A DNA stretch of 64,000 nt from Stagonosporopsis chrysanthemi (GCA_022560025.1 JAFISE010000126.1:1-64000); one strand, 5' to 3'. Positions 20,667 to 38,980 are shown, counted from the first letter of the stretch. Notes: generated from the sequence alone by a model not told the origin. Made by a program: numbers and translations.

Positions 20667-23600
20667 TCAGCGATAGCCCAGCTCTAAAATCGCTTCGAAG
20701 TCCTGTTTTGAAAGCTCACCCACTGGCAACTCCGGTAGCTGGAACTCTTCACAAACGTCCTCAAGGGCGTTTCTGGCCCGTTTGTGGAAATGCTTCTTAC
20801 CATCTTCGGCAGCGAATAGTGCTTTATAGTAGAGCGCGCGAGCATACTGTGACTGTCCTCTTTGGCTAGTCTGATCCTCAAAGTGTAGAATACTAGCTTT
20901 CACAAGACGTCTATCTTGCTGTCAGCCTAGTAGGATCTCCTGTTGATGTAGTACTCACTGTACGTCGGCAGAATGCTCAGCGGACATCGTCTCCGCGAGT
21001 TTCAGCTTTGAAATGGCGGCAAAATCTGCAGCATCTCCTCCGGCGTCTCCCGCAAGCTCGATCACTCTCGTAAAAAATTCCTGGGCTTTGGCTTGGTGAC
21101 CCCCAGCAAAGAGAATATTCCCATGCATGAGCTTCAATTGAATGAACCTTTGAAAGTCAATTCCTATACGCCCTTACGGTTATCGGTCAACTTACGTCGA
21201 TCTTACGGCTTCATTGGAGGTGTCGCATCGCTCCAGGAGAATCTCCGAAGCTTTCACCAGCCTCAAGGACGTGTCTAAAGAGCCATCCTGCACGTAGATG
21301 GCTGCGATATAAATAGATGTGAGCGCATGAATCTTCAGAAATGAAAGCGTCATCGTTCTAATCGTAGCAGAGATCTCGCGAGCTTGAAATAGATGGCCGA
21401 CCGCCCGCAAATTCTGCTTGTCGTTCGAAGCCTGGACGCCTTCTTGTATCAAGCGAACCGCCTGGGAAAGACGCTGCTCATAGTCTGCCTCGTACGAGTG
21501 TAGGGCGCTCTCCTTACGATCATCTGGGACGGGTTCATGTGGATCCGAATCTGGCTTATGTTCTGACCTTGTGTCATCAGCTTCTTGCTTTGATTTTGAG
21601 TCGGCTTTATGACTTGTGTACAACCCCTTTTCCAACTCGAGAATGAGCTCCTTGGGTAGGTCGAGGAAGGGTGATCCGTCGTGCCCATGTGACCGTAGAA
21701 CAAAGGTATCGCAGCCTTGATAAGGGCAGGATATTGCCGGAAGCGAGAAGTGAGTGCGTGCTGGACTCGAGTCGTGCGCTGCGAGGATGGTCCGCCTTGC
21801 CACCCGCGAGAACCAATCTAGACTGAAGTCATCGGACCCGTGACTATGTAAGACATAGTTGCCCAATGTGAATCGATGATTTGCCGGTGTAGTCTCTCGG
21901 GAGCTCGTGAACTCTAGTTCCCTGAATACGTTTTGCGAACCGGCGTTTACAATGGTCACTTTACTATTGATGTAAGTTTCTGTCATGCTCGATGCTTCCG
22001 CTTCCCAATCAGCCGGATCGTCCTGAAAGACACACAAAGCATCAATCCAAATGTAGCTCAACTCGGCCAATTCAAGGATTAATAATACCTCACTCAGCAG
22101 GTGCAGATTGGTGTAAGGCAGACCTTTCCTCAACTGCTGATACGTAGCCTTCGTCAGCCTGGGCATACCGCTTTGCCCACCTCGAAAATAGCTCAAAGTA
22201 GCATAGTCGTGATGAAGTCCTCGGGTGTCGACTAACTGGCACAGTTTACTATCGTGATCTATACGCACCAACCGCGAAGGTACGTGATTAAGGCGAATAG
22301 GGTTTGGTGAATGGATGTCTTTGGTTCGACTTCGACAGTCATACAAGATGTGGGCCAGCTCTTGCAGGCGAGCATCTTCTTCGCCATTCCCTCGGATATA
22401 AGAATTGTACCTGTGTAGAATTAGTATAAGTCAGACACAACAGCGTGACCTACATACCATATAGATCGTGTCAATAGGTCAAGAAAAGATTCGTCTCGAG
22501 CCAAAGTCTCCAGTGACCCGATGTGCCGACAATGCGATACCCACAGGTCAGTCAAGTGTCGAACGTGCGTCAAAAGGCTGTCGAACTCAGGCCAGAAACC
22601 TAGCACAATGTTCTTGAATCTTCTCCTTTGAGGCCAGCGTGAAACTAAAAGGAGACTGGTAGACTGGAGGGCACGTATTTGCTCTTGCAGTGACATTGAA
22701 GCTCGGAATTCATCCTGCAAGGACTTGTGCCTCCAACTTAGTCGACTCCCCCGTTGGCAAATGAGGTCATAGTGACAACAGAGCCGCGTAGATTCCCTCA
22801 AGGTTTCTCTGGTAGTTGGTAGATCGTCGAGGGGCGTTTGGCGGAAGGAAGCGGCTAGAAGTAAAGACTCATCAATCTCAACTGGATCAAGGCATGCAAG
22901 AACGGAACATATAGCGCCAGTTTGAGGTGACAGTGCTCTCGATACCATAAAGCAAGAGACGACTCGGACGACCTCGGGCACCTGCTCATTGTCAAGGCCA
23001 CGTGGTCTCAGAAATTGAGAGGATGTCTCCTGAACCTTCTCCAAGTACTCCAGAGCGGTTGAACCTTGTATCTTTATCTGTCTCGCAATCATATCGACCA
23101 CAAGAGGCACACCTTCTGTGAAGATGGAGAGTTTTCGTATCGTGTCGGTGTCTAGACTCGCGGCGCCACCATGTAATACGCTGTGCAAAAGCTCGATCTC
23201 CTCTTCAGGATCGAGGGGAGGTACCTGAAAGCTAACAGCCATCGCAGCAGGACCAAAAAATTCACTATGACCTTCGTGAAACTTTTGTCTGCTTGTAATT
23301 ATGATGTCGCCGGGTCCTTCCGGCGGCATGAACGGTTGAACATCAGTATAATCTTCGACATTATCGAAAATCAACAGCCAGCGGCACTTCGTTCCACCAA
23401 GCCAGGCCTTGAATTTGTTCGTGCTGGTTGAGTGACAGTGTTCGTTTCTACCATCAATCAATCGACAGCCGATAGCAGCATAGTGAAAGCTTCTGGCTAT
23501 GTGCATGCGATTATCAGATCGAATCCAGAAAATCCAGTCGTAGGCAGTCTCCATTTGCTGTGTGTACTGAACAGCAACTTGGGTCTTCCCTATGCCACCT

Positions 23601-25118
23601 AGACCGTACAAGATGGCGACTCTGCGTGGAATGGCTAATCGGCTATTTGCAAGGTCTTTGTCTGCATCTTCGACGAGAAAGGATTTAATGGATTGTATGA
23701 GAGATTTCCGGCCAACAAAGTCCTCGCAGGGAAGGGGAACATCAAGCTGCAAGGGCAGTGGGCGATGTCGGGTTGCTTCAAAATCTCCTTCCGGTCTTCT
23801 GATATCGTCTGTAGGTGTATTTCTGGCACCGCCCTGTTCGGCAACGCACTGAGCCGGATATTCGTCTCGGCTTGTATCGTTGGCTATATCGCTAACAGGA
23901 GATGATGGTACGACGAGTGGTATGGCATCATCCATATTGAGCTGAGCAAGGGCTTCGGACAGGCCTTCTGAGCTCACAGGAGGGTGCTCTACGGTGTGAT
24001 GGATCTCTGATTGCGTTCCAATAGGGGGCGATGCGAGAGACTCTTTCGGAAGAAAATGTCCTTCCAGCTCATCTTCAAGATCGTCTAGATCGATCACTTG
24101 CGGAGAAGTCTCTGCACTATGCTCGGAACTAGGTTGAATGCTACTACGAATGGTAGACCCTTGATCGGCGGTCTGTCCTGTTAGGAGTCCTGCACGTTGT
24201 GTCGTTTCAATCACTGCCCTAGCCCCCGTTGGAGATGCTGGAACTAAATTCTGAGCTGGCACGTGCCCTCCACCGGTGATGGCCAGCAATGGGTTGTGAC
24301 ACTTGCTGCCCGGATGAAACACGCAAATCTGCTTGTCTCCGCAACTAGGGAACACTTCAACGTCTGATTGTGAGGTAGTCCATTCTCGGACAGTGATTGT
24401 TGCATCGCAGAGGCAGTTGCTTGCCGAGGTGGTCTTTTGCCAAATCTTTCGCTTGGATATCACTTTTCCAGACACTTGAAACGACTGTGATTCGAAGTTC
24501 AGTGTTTCGAACTTTTCGGAAATGCTTCTGAGACCATCCAGGGCTGCCTCATTGAAGACGTCCGGATCAAGCTTCTTCGTGTATTGAAAGCACTCTTGTA
24601 CAAGATTGGCCCATTCAGATCGATTTTCGATTCGCAAATCTGGATCTCCAATCAGGATGAGCTTTTGTAACGCATTGATCAAGGCTGTTGGGCCAATCAT
24701 ACGCTCTTCTTCCCGGTAGTGAGCGAGAATTAAAGCCTGTGTCGGCAAGTGTCAGCCAGACAATTGCAGGAAAGAAGATGTATGATATACTAACTTTCTT
24801 CAATAGGAACACACCTAAGCGGTGTCCAATGATGACTACTTCCGGCTAGAATACCTCTTAGCTTTTGCCCCAAAAATTGCATGAGATACAAACGTTAGGT
24901 AGCTGTTGTACTTTTGCAATCATCTGATGCAGAAGATCTTCTCCTGCAGCATAGAACTGATCCCAAGATCTTCGAGTACGGGGAGTGAAGCCGTGATCAT
25001 ACACCCAAACCGTCATTGCTGTTGTTGGTCTGCCATAACACTGCTCAATGAAGCTCGAAAAATGCTTGCATGTTTGCTGATCCAAAGTCTCCGCAGATAA
25101 TCCAGGCACCAGTATCAC
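20667..25118 (-). CDS. NLR-like protein: degenerate alpha/beta-hydrolase, NB-ARC, HET, helical tail
   Basis: Six exons (25118-24894, 24845-24795, 24736-22458, 22410-21196, 21147-20959, 20910-20667) stay in frame to give about 1400 residues. Residues 1-150 look like the SesB-type alpha/beta-hydrolase of fungal NLRs (ILVPGLSA, VWVYDHGF), but the nucleophile elbow reads IIGHRLGV: the expected Ser is Arg. A linker holds a SUMO-interaction-like VIDLDDLED (about 306-314). NB-ARC spans about 420-850, with Walker A GLGGIGKT (about 470-477), Walker B LLIFDNVED (about 546-554), GDIIITSRQ and a GLPL-like EGVPLVV. A HET domain follows at about 915-1010 (YATLSYFRGG, YIWIDALCVFQDD). The tail is charged, then helical and TPR-like. 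HET normally sits N-terminal of NB-ARC, so the order is unusual. Upstream exons may exist; an open stretch near 25200-25390 did not splice cleanly. Likely role: non-self recognition or programmed cell death. Confidence 0.8.
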
Positions 25119-25593
25119 TCTTTCAAGCTCTGTTAGCGTAAGGTTTCAAAGATGGTCTAGATCATTGCTCATCATCGCGAACTTACATATGGGAGCCCTT
25201 GTCTCCATGAAAATGCCGCCATATCTTGAGTAAACCCATTATGTCTGCCAGAAGGCACGGGAGAAAGGAAATAACGGTGGCGGGCGAGCATTTATGCCTA
25301 CAATGCGGTAGAGTCCTCCACTCCCCATTGGTGTGGGGGCGTCGCGAAATGATTGGTCCTGCTAAGCCTCCACAACCCAGCCTCAACGACTCAGCCTGAT
25401 GCGATGGAGTGCCTCAAGGCAGGAATGAATTCTCTAATGCTTTCGTGCCTTGATTTTTGGAGTGTGATGACTGTGTGACATCACTGGCTTGCCGTAATCT
25501 TAGGCGCAGTACTGGTTTAAGAGTGCAGCACACTGCGACATCAAGGATCACGCTTTTACGGTACCACTCTGCGGACGATTCACCCAACTTACG
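25119..25593. promoter_or_regulatory. Divergent region between NLR-like and CorA-like genes
   Basis: 475 bases separate the two start codons. A short open stretch on the minus strand (about 25183-25386) could contain a first exon of the NLR-like gene, since GTAAGT occurs at its end, but the joins I tried give a stop or lack support. Both promoters should lie here, so the two genes may be co-regulated. Confidence 0.4.
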
Positions 25594-27219
25594 ATGAACC
25601 ATCATCCTCAGCCGCGTATCAAAACATTTGCCAACGATCCGCTTCACTCAGCCGCCTATCTCTACAGCCTACGTACGTATTTGGCTCGACAAGAACCGAA
25701 AAGGGGAAAACCGAAAGACATAAACGCCGATGTCCCACGTCCCTTCCTGTATCGATACCAGCTATCTGCTCCTGGCGCTCGCAACCCCCAGGTCGTTTAC
25801 GACCCTGCTGATTTGAATGATTCGACTTGTTTGCCGGACGCGGGCTCAGAACTCGTGTGGCTGAGCGGATATCCATCTAGACAGTGGCTCAACAAGCTGT
25901 TGAACCACTATCCTGTAGATTTGAGGTTTTTGCAAAAACACCTGGACTTCTTACCCGGCGCTCGAAGAGACTGGTACAGCTCTACAGATCTTCCATCGCG
26001 GAACCAGCGTTACATCCGTCTGCTTGTTCCGTCCATTGTCTTTTTCGACACCGATATCAGAGATCTGCCAATTCAAGACTTACACGATGCACGATTGTCT
26101 TGTCAATCACAAGTCAAGGAGAAAATGAGAAACTTCTTTGGGGAATCTGCTACTCAACATGGCCAGTCCATTGTACGCCAGATCAACGTACACTCTGGAG
26201 ATATGATGGTATTGGAGCAAAAAATATCGATCTGTATCAACAGATCAGCCACAGGTTTTACAGGTAGGACTTCCAGCACGTCATTTGTACATCGGGCTAG
26301 AGAACTGAACTAAATGTAAACAGCTATTGTGTGGTCAGATGCAGGAGACCCTGAAGAGCCCATCCCAACTCCCGCCACACCCGGCTTCGGTAGGCTGTCG
26401 GATTTCTGTCCAGTGTTTTTTGAACGGCAGATAGAGATGATGGAAACCTCTCACACCGCGATGAGCGATGGTGCCGCCCCGAGCGTGATTCCAAAGACGA
26501 AACAGCCACTGGCTGTATTACCTTCTCGATATGGGGAGACTTTATCCTGGGATCATGTATCCAACGATCCACTGTTGCTACTGCAGGAACTTTTTCGATT
26601 CCAATCTTCGGCCGCTTCTCAATACCTGAACATGCTCCGCGAGATCACAGTTGAAAAATTGGGGCACACCCCACCAACGGGAGATACACTACCATCCATG
26701 GACGACATTCTACACCTCGAATACGCAAAAACTGTGCTAAGCCGTTGGTGCGCGCATTTCAAGAGCCTCACGGCCGCTCTTGATGACGATATGCTACATA
26801 TCAATGCAGATGAAAACGACCACGCGGACCACGTCCAGGTCAAGCAGAGTCTAAAAATGGATTTGCAGTACCTTATTACAGAATCGGAGACACTAATCAA
26901 GGTATGCGACAGCGGTAAATCAACCATCATGAACCTCTCCACCGTCTTCGAATCAAGACAAGCCGCGAGAGACGCGAATCTGGTAACGGGACTGACAAAA
27001 GCAACGAATCGGATCACATTCATCTTCTTACCTATCTCTTTCGTAACTTCAGTTTTTGGAATGAATTTCCGGCAGTTCGGTCAAGGACCATTGAGTATCA
27101 CAATTTGGCTTTCAGTGACGCTGCCTCTCCTTAGTATTTGTGTTTTCCTTACCGAACGCAAAACCTGGTTGGAGCTCTGGAGACGTATGCTTAATCGCAT
27201 TCAAAAGGCTGGTAGATAG
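25594..27219 (+). CDS. CorA-like membrane protein
   Basis: Two exons (25594-26263, 26324-27219) encode 521 residues. The C-terminal part has the CorA arrangement: a long helical region, then a first membrane helix (about 452-468) ending in SVFGMNF with the signature GMN at about 469-471, then a second helix (about 482-500) and a basic tail. CorA proteins form pentameric Mg2+ channels. The first roughly 400 residues are unlike classic CorA and resemble the large group of fungal CorA-like proteins of unclear substrate. The expected acidic periplasmic loop is here FRQFGQGP, with no Glu or Asp, so Mg2+ selectivity is doubtful. The gene is head-to-head with the NLR-like gene. Confidence 0.8.
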
Positions 27220-27986
27220 AGCAGCGCATAATTCAATTGACCAAAGATGGTAGGAATTCAGCTACAACCGTGCGTTAAGAACTGCGGACTTGAAGGAAGA
27301 TAACATGTAGTAGAGACAGAGCCGGAGAGAGTGCAGGGTGCATTTGCAGTAAGTGTCCGCACAATCTTGCTCCGCAATCAGCTTTTACCTATCAAATTCA
27401 TCATCTGCGACTCTTCAAACCCATGTTTTCGCAAGAAAAACAGTGCTGCGGGGCGCGAGCTTCGATTCTCCTGGAGATCATTACGGCAAGCACAAGTGCT
27501 CAAGAATCATCGCTAGATTAAATGATGCCGATCAGGGCAAGCAAATCGAGATTTATATTGATGCTCGCGAAAAGCATCTCGGATGAGGCATCTCTCGCCA
27601 CAAAAAGCTGCATGCTGTACTGCGAAGATATGCAGGTATGAAAGCGGTCGCGAGCTTAGGTCAGCGATTGTCTTGATGATCTGAACCAGTTATAACTCGA
27701 TCTTTGCCATGATTTGTAAAGGTTATTGATGTATTGGATCGCTGTCTCAATCGTGGTGTATTACTGCGGCAAAAGTATGCAATGCGCTGATGCTGAACCG
27801 CTTCACTGATCAGAGCCGGCAAAGCTCTATGCCGATCCCTTCTTATTACGTTCACGCCCTTCAAATGCAACAACGCGGAATCTGTACATCAGAGACGCGA
27901 TAAGGAAACGCTAAAGTCGAATCATGACATGCAACGTAAACGAAAACCCATAGCTCTATCGGCTTTTTCTCCACCTCTTTTGACCA
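27220..27986. other. Intergenic between two 3' ends
   Basis: About 770 bases between the convergent CorA-like and Zn2Cys6 genes. Only short featureless ORFs are seen. Confidence 0.5.
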
Positions 27987-34539
<6,553 letters not shown>

Positions 34540-35489
34540 CTACAGCTTCTCCAGCTTCTCCAGCCTCCCCGCAGCCACCATCTTCCCTCCATCCAGCACA
34601 ATCGTATCCCCATTGACATGCCCGCCCGCGCGGCTACTCAGATACACCACCGCAGCAGCCACATCCTCGGGCTTGCCCACCCGCCCATTCGGACTCTGCT
34701 TGCCCAGCTCCTCTTCGCCGCCCTGCGCCGCCATCAGCCCCGCCGCCATCTTGCTCATGAAGAACCCTGGCGCGATGCCATTCACCAACACGTGTCTGGG
34801 GCCTAGCTCAATCGCCAGGTTGCGCGCAAGATGCAGCACCGCGGCCTTGGAGGCGGCATACGAGTACGCGCCCATGCTGCCCGTGCTGCCGACGCCGATG
34901 CCGGCCACGGAGCCCGTGACGATGACGCGCGAGGAGTCGGCGGGGGATGCGTGCCTAGTGAGGAGGGGCGTGAACCTGTTTGCAAGTCAGCAGCTGCATT
35001 GTGCACAGTGTAGTCGACGCCAACACGACGCTACGGGGAAACAGTCACGACGTACTTCTGGATTGTGAAAAACACCCCCTTGACATTCAAGTCCATCACC
35101 TTGTCCCACCCATTCCGCTCATCTACAGCCTCGAATCCACTCCCCCACGTCGCCCCCGCGTTCGCAAACAGTATATCCACGCGATCCGTATGCTTCTCTA
35201 CCTCCTTCACCAGCCGCTCAATCTCCGCCACCTTGGAGCTATCAGCGGGGATGGCAATTGCCTTGGCGCCCGGGGCGAGGTTGGGCAGCGCATTGAGCGC
35301 GGCGACGGCCTCATCGCATGCAGACGCCTTGCGGCTGGTGATGAAGACTTTGGAGCACCCGGCTTGCAGCAGCCCGGAGGCAGCATGCAGACCCAGTCCC
35401 CGACTGCCGCCTGAGACGACGGCAATTTTGCCGTCGAGGCGGAAGATGGAGGAGAAGTCGGTGAGTTGGACGTCGGCGGTTGCGGACAT
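34540..35489 (-). CDS. Short-chain dehydrogenase/reductase
   Basis: Two exons (35489-35056, 34975-34540) encode 289 residues. Classic SDR elements are present: the nucleotide-binding SGGSRGLG near residue 25, NAGA near 110, the catalytic serine region VTGSVAG, and the Tyr/Lys pair in YAASK, followed by GIAPGFF and the C-terminal GGHVNGDTIVLDGG. The Arg and Lys near the first strand (SRKAS) suggest NADP(H) preference. The closest general type is the 3-oxoacyl-ACP reductase or RhlG-like group. The substrate is unknown. It is divergent from the DUF1989 gene, with about 490 bases between starts. Confidence 0.87.
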
Positions 35490-35975
35490 TGTGGTGGGGC
35501 TGTGGGGGTGTGCTGGGTGATTGATGTAAGAGGTTGAAAGAGGAATAGCAGTATGAACGAAGGAACGGTGGTGTACAGATCAATGGCTTGATTTCCGGTA
35601 CTGTAAAGGGCCTATGCTAGAGTGCAAGCTGTCTCGGTGAGATATTAGGATTACTGTACTTGTCCGAGTACCGAGGTTTGCCGCGAGTCGTGCGCTAGCC
35701 CAGAGGGGCAACGAGCTGACAGGGCAGCTGGGTGCGTGGGCTGAGCATGATTTATGCTAGGCCTGCTCATTGATGGGTGTGAAGAGGAAGCATGAAGTGT
35801 TGCTGTGTAGAAAACACAGAACGAGGGGGCGTGACGGTAGTACACGAGCCGATACCGGTCTCGTCCTACCCCACACTCAATGCCGGCGCACGTCTGCCAA
35901 TTCTATACTACTCATGTATCAAGAAATCCTGCAACCAACTAATTGATCTCCAAAAACCCTAACATCTCCTTCACC
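35490..35975. promoter_or_regulatory. Divergent promoter region
   Basis: 486 bases between the SDR and DUF1989 genes. No clear operator or TATA element was found. Confidence 0.35.
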
Positions 35976-36926
35976 ATGGCCACCAACGCCCCAGACAATA
36001 CCCCTCCCGCCCCCGCCTACTTCCCCACATCAGCCTCCTCCCCACTGCACCCACCCACAGCCCTATACCAGAAGCTACGTGACCTCCAAGACGACGACGT
36101 CCTCAAAATCAACGACCTCACCATCCCCCCTCGCTCCGGCCGCTCCTGGACCGTAAAAGCAGGCTCCCTCTTCCGGCTCTCCACGCCCTCTGGCCCCCAA
36201 GTAGGCGACCTAAACCTCTGGTCCCTCCACGACCCCCGCGAGCGCTTCTGGGCCGCGCGGACACGGCAGCTGCACGGATCCCACATGGTCGAGGGCGACC
36301 GGCTGTGGTCGAACCTGCCGTTCATGCGGCCGCTGGCAGGCATCGTGGCAGACCAATGCCTGCTGCGTGACGCGCGCGGCGACAGCGCCAACGGCGGCCG
36401 CGAAGAGACGCGCGACGCGCGCGGCGGCATTACGAAATGGGGCGGCCGCTGCCACGACCTGCTCGGCACCCGCTGCGACCCGTACATCTCTTCCGTCATC
36501 TCCGGCACCGACTACGATTTCCACTGCCACAGCAACCTGGTGCGTGCGGTGCTGCCGCATGGGCTGACGGAGTTTGATGTCCACGATGTGTTGAATGTGT
36601 TTCAGGTCACTGGGCTGGACAGCCAGGGGCGGTATTTCATGGAGGCGAGTCCGGCGACTGAGGAGAGTAGTCTGACCTTCTTCGCTGAGCAGGATCTGCT
36701 GTGTGCGCTGAGTACGTGTCCCGGTGGGGATTTGAGTGCGTGGGGGTGGAGCCAGGCGGATGAGAGTGAGGCTGAGGAGGGGAGGGATATGAAGAGTACG
36801 TGTCGTCCGATTAGGGTCGAGGTGTTGGAGGTGAGGGATAAGGCTGTGTTGGCGGGGTGGAAGGTGCCGGAGCGGAGCAAGTATGCAGGGTGCCATGGGA
36901 TGACAATCCCAGGAGGAGAAGACTGA
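35976..36926 (+). CDS. DUF1989 (urea carboxylase-associated type) protein
   Basis: Single-exon gene of 316 residues. The start at 35976 (CACCATGG) was chosen over an in-frame ATG at 35943 for its context. DUF1989 features include TIPPRSGRSWTVKAGSLFRLS, GPQVGDLNLW, a Cys/His-containing CHDLLGTRCDPY, a DFHCHSNLVRAV segment, the VLNVFQVTGLDSQGRYFMEA block and the near-invariant DLLCALSTCPGGDLS. Bacterial relatives accompany urea carboxylase or amine metabolism genes and may bind metal; the fungal function is not established. An unusual Arg/Gly-rich insert (about residues 132-152) interrupts the domain. Confidence 0.85.
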   Translation: MATNAPDNTPPAPAYFPTSASSPLHPPTALYQKLRDLQDDDVLKINDLTIPPRSGRSWTVKAGSLFRLSTPSGPQVGDLNLWSLHDPRERFWAARTRQLHGSHMVEGDRLWSNLPFMRPLAGIVADQCLLRDARGDSANGGREETRDARGGITKWGGRCHDLLGTRCDPYISSVISGTDYDFHCHSNLVRAVLPHGLTEFDVHDVLNVFQVTGLDSQGRYFMEASPATEESSLTFFAEQDLLCALSTCPGGDLSAWGWSQADESEAEEGRDMKSTCRPIRVEVLEVRDKAVLAGWKVPERSKYAGCHGMTIPGGED

Positions 36927-37404
36927 GTGTAGGAGTAGTCGAGAGCGAGGTAGATAACTGCGCGGGTAATTCTACACCGAAGAGTCAGTCCGGACGAAGA
37001 GATACAGTTGCTGCTAAGAAGCCACATGGGTGGGATGTCTGTCCGGCACGTGAAGTTATGGTTCATCACACGATCAAGAGGGAGTTCGGTAGACGGAGAT
37101 TCATGAGGTTTTTCATCGGAATGGGTAAGCGTATAGTCCGTTGTTGGTAAGCAAATGAAGCGAAGAAGACGCGAAGATATGGGTATAATGAAGAAATGAT
37201 AAAAGCAACGCGTCGAAACGAAGAAGTAAGGAAAAGCCACAATAAGCTAATAATGCTCGGTTTGGCCGAGTCAAAGGCGTTCACACTGTACACCCCGCGA
37301 CCCGATGATAAGAATCCATTATTCACATCTTATGAAGGAAGAGTGCGGTGGCGGAGTGCGCGGTGTCGTCGATAGTGGAGAATAGTACTGATGTTGTCAA
37401 GATC
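36927..37404. other. Intergenic between two 3' ends
   Basis: About 480 bases between the convergent DUF1989 gene and the next minus-strand gene. Nothing notable was seen. Confidence 0.5.
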
Positions 37405-38980
37405 TCAGACATACAAGTCCTCATCATCAGCGTCCCCATTGACATCGGAAAAGCCGAAGCCCGCGACAGCGTTATGCATCGGGTCGTCGACGGCGAGGCG
37501 AGCTAAGAAAGTCTGTTCCTGCGGTCCAAGCACCTCATCACACCGACCGCTCAGCTTGCGCACGATCTCACGAAGAATCATGCTGCTCGCTGTCCCGGTG
37601 CCCATGGCCTGCGACACAACGTAGGTCTCCAGCAGTAACCCCACAGTCGTCAGCTCCTCGTCCGGTGCCCCACTGTCACGAAGGAGATACTCGCCCTCTC
37701 CAATCTCTCTGCAGACATATTCGCGTTGGGGAAAGGTGCGCACGTTGCCGAAGCACACGGACGCATGCCAGCGGTCGAAAGCGTTGGTCGAGACAGGGAG
37801 AGTGGGGACTTCAGGCTCGATTCGAACAGTGTTTTCATCAGTGACGATGACACTGTAGGAGAGAAGAATGCGCTCGTTAGATATGAGCCGCTTGTCGCAC
37901 ACGCGAAGCGCGGGATGTGAGTCTTCTGCTCTTCGTAGCTGGAATGCGACAACTTCACCAGCGTAGATAGAGGCCTCGGAGTCGCCACGGTTGGGTGGAC
38001 GACGGATTACTCTAGGTGTAGAAGCTGCAGATGCGGAGGCAGTTTCAGTGGCAACGGCAGCGGCAGTCAGCGTCGCAGTGGTAGTCGCAGTGGCAGTTGA
38101 AGGAGGCGTAAGAGCAGGCGTGGGAAGAGTTGCAGTCCTTATATCGCCGATAAGGCTCCTCAACTCAGTCTGTTTTGGGATGCCGTATTCTTCAAGCCCC
38201 AGTGCGGACTCCTCGAAGTACACCCCCGAGCACTTGAAGACAGCCAGGCAAGCTTTTCGGAAGCGCTTGCGCACGCCCTCTTCTGATGGCACCCGCCCGG
38301 AAGGAGGGAGGAACTTGGTTATGTTGCGAACCATGGTGAAAGTCGCAGGAGTGGGGTTCCATGGAGCACGTAGCTCGTATGCCTCGATTTGCTCTGCAGT
38401 GAGGCCTGTGATGGCCGACCAGTTGATGGGACAAGACGGTACTGGGTTGTCAAAGCGGGGCGTAAGTGCTGGGAAGTTGTGCGGCCATGGCGCAAAGGGT
38501 GCAGGAACGATCTGGTTGAAACCTGGACTGGTCAGCAGCTTTGTTAGATCGGAGTGGTTCGGCACTTACAGGCACCTGGGTTGTATGCAGGCGCTGGGAG
38601 AGGAGTGGTTGATGCACTTGCAGCGGTAGCTACACTGGCCTGCAGTGTATCTGATTGAATTGCTGTGGTGACATCGGAGCCGTCAACAGCTGTGACGGTC
38701 AGTCATAACATCCAACACAAAACACTGAATACCTACCGGAAGGGGTTGGAGCAGTGATTGGAGCGGTGGTCAGTGAGTTGGTAGCTAAACTCCCATTTGA
38801 AGCCAATGAAGAAGCATCGCGAGCCGATCTAGAGGGACTCGCTGCTCTGGGTGTTCTCGCTGACTTCAGTGGTCGGGATTGGGACGGCGCGGTTTTCTGG
38901 CGCTTTGCTGCGGACTGGTCGGCAGTAGTGCTGTCGCCTACCTTGCGCCTTGTGGCAGTGGCGCGTGGAATGTTGGTCAT
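37405..38980 (-). CDS. Unrecognised protein, probably nuclear
   Basis: Three exons (38980-38737, 38689-38570, 38522-37405) encode 493 residues; an ATG five codons upstream at 38995 is an alternative start. The first 120 residues are Ser/Ala/Pro-rich with basic clusters, including AKRQK and RRK, that could be nuclear localisation signals. A more ordered part (about 122-230) includes TAEQIEAYELRAPWNPTPATFTMVRNITKFLPPSGR and a Cys-containing KACLAVFKCSGVYFEES. A low-complexity Thr/Ala run follows, then a beta-rich C-terminal domain (ASIYAGEVVAFQLRRAED, YVCREIGEGEYLLRDSG). I recognise no family. Confidence 0.6.

Noticed and set aside
25183..25386. Upstream exon for the NLR-like gene
   Set aside because: GTAAGT is present at its end, but joining to the next acceptor gives a stop in the readings tried or an unsupported acceptor, so it was not added to the model.
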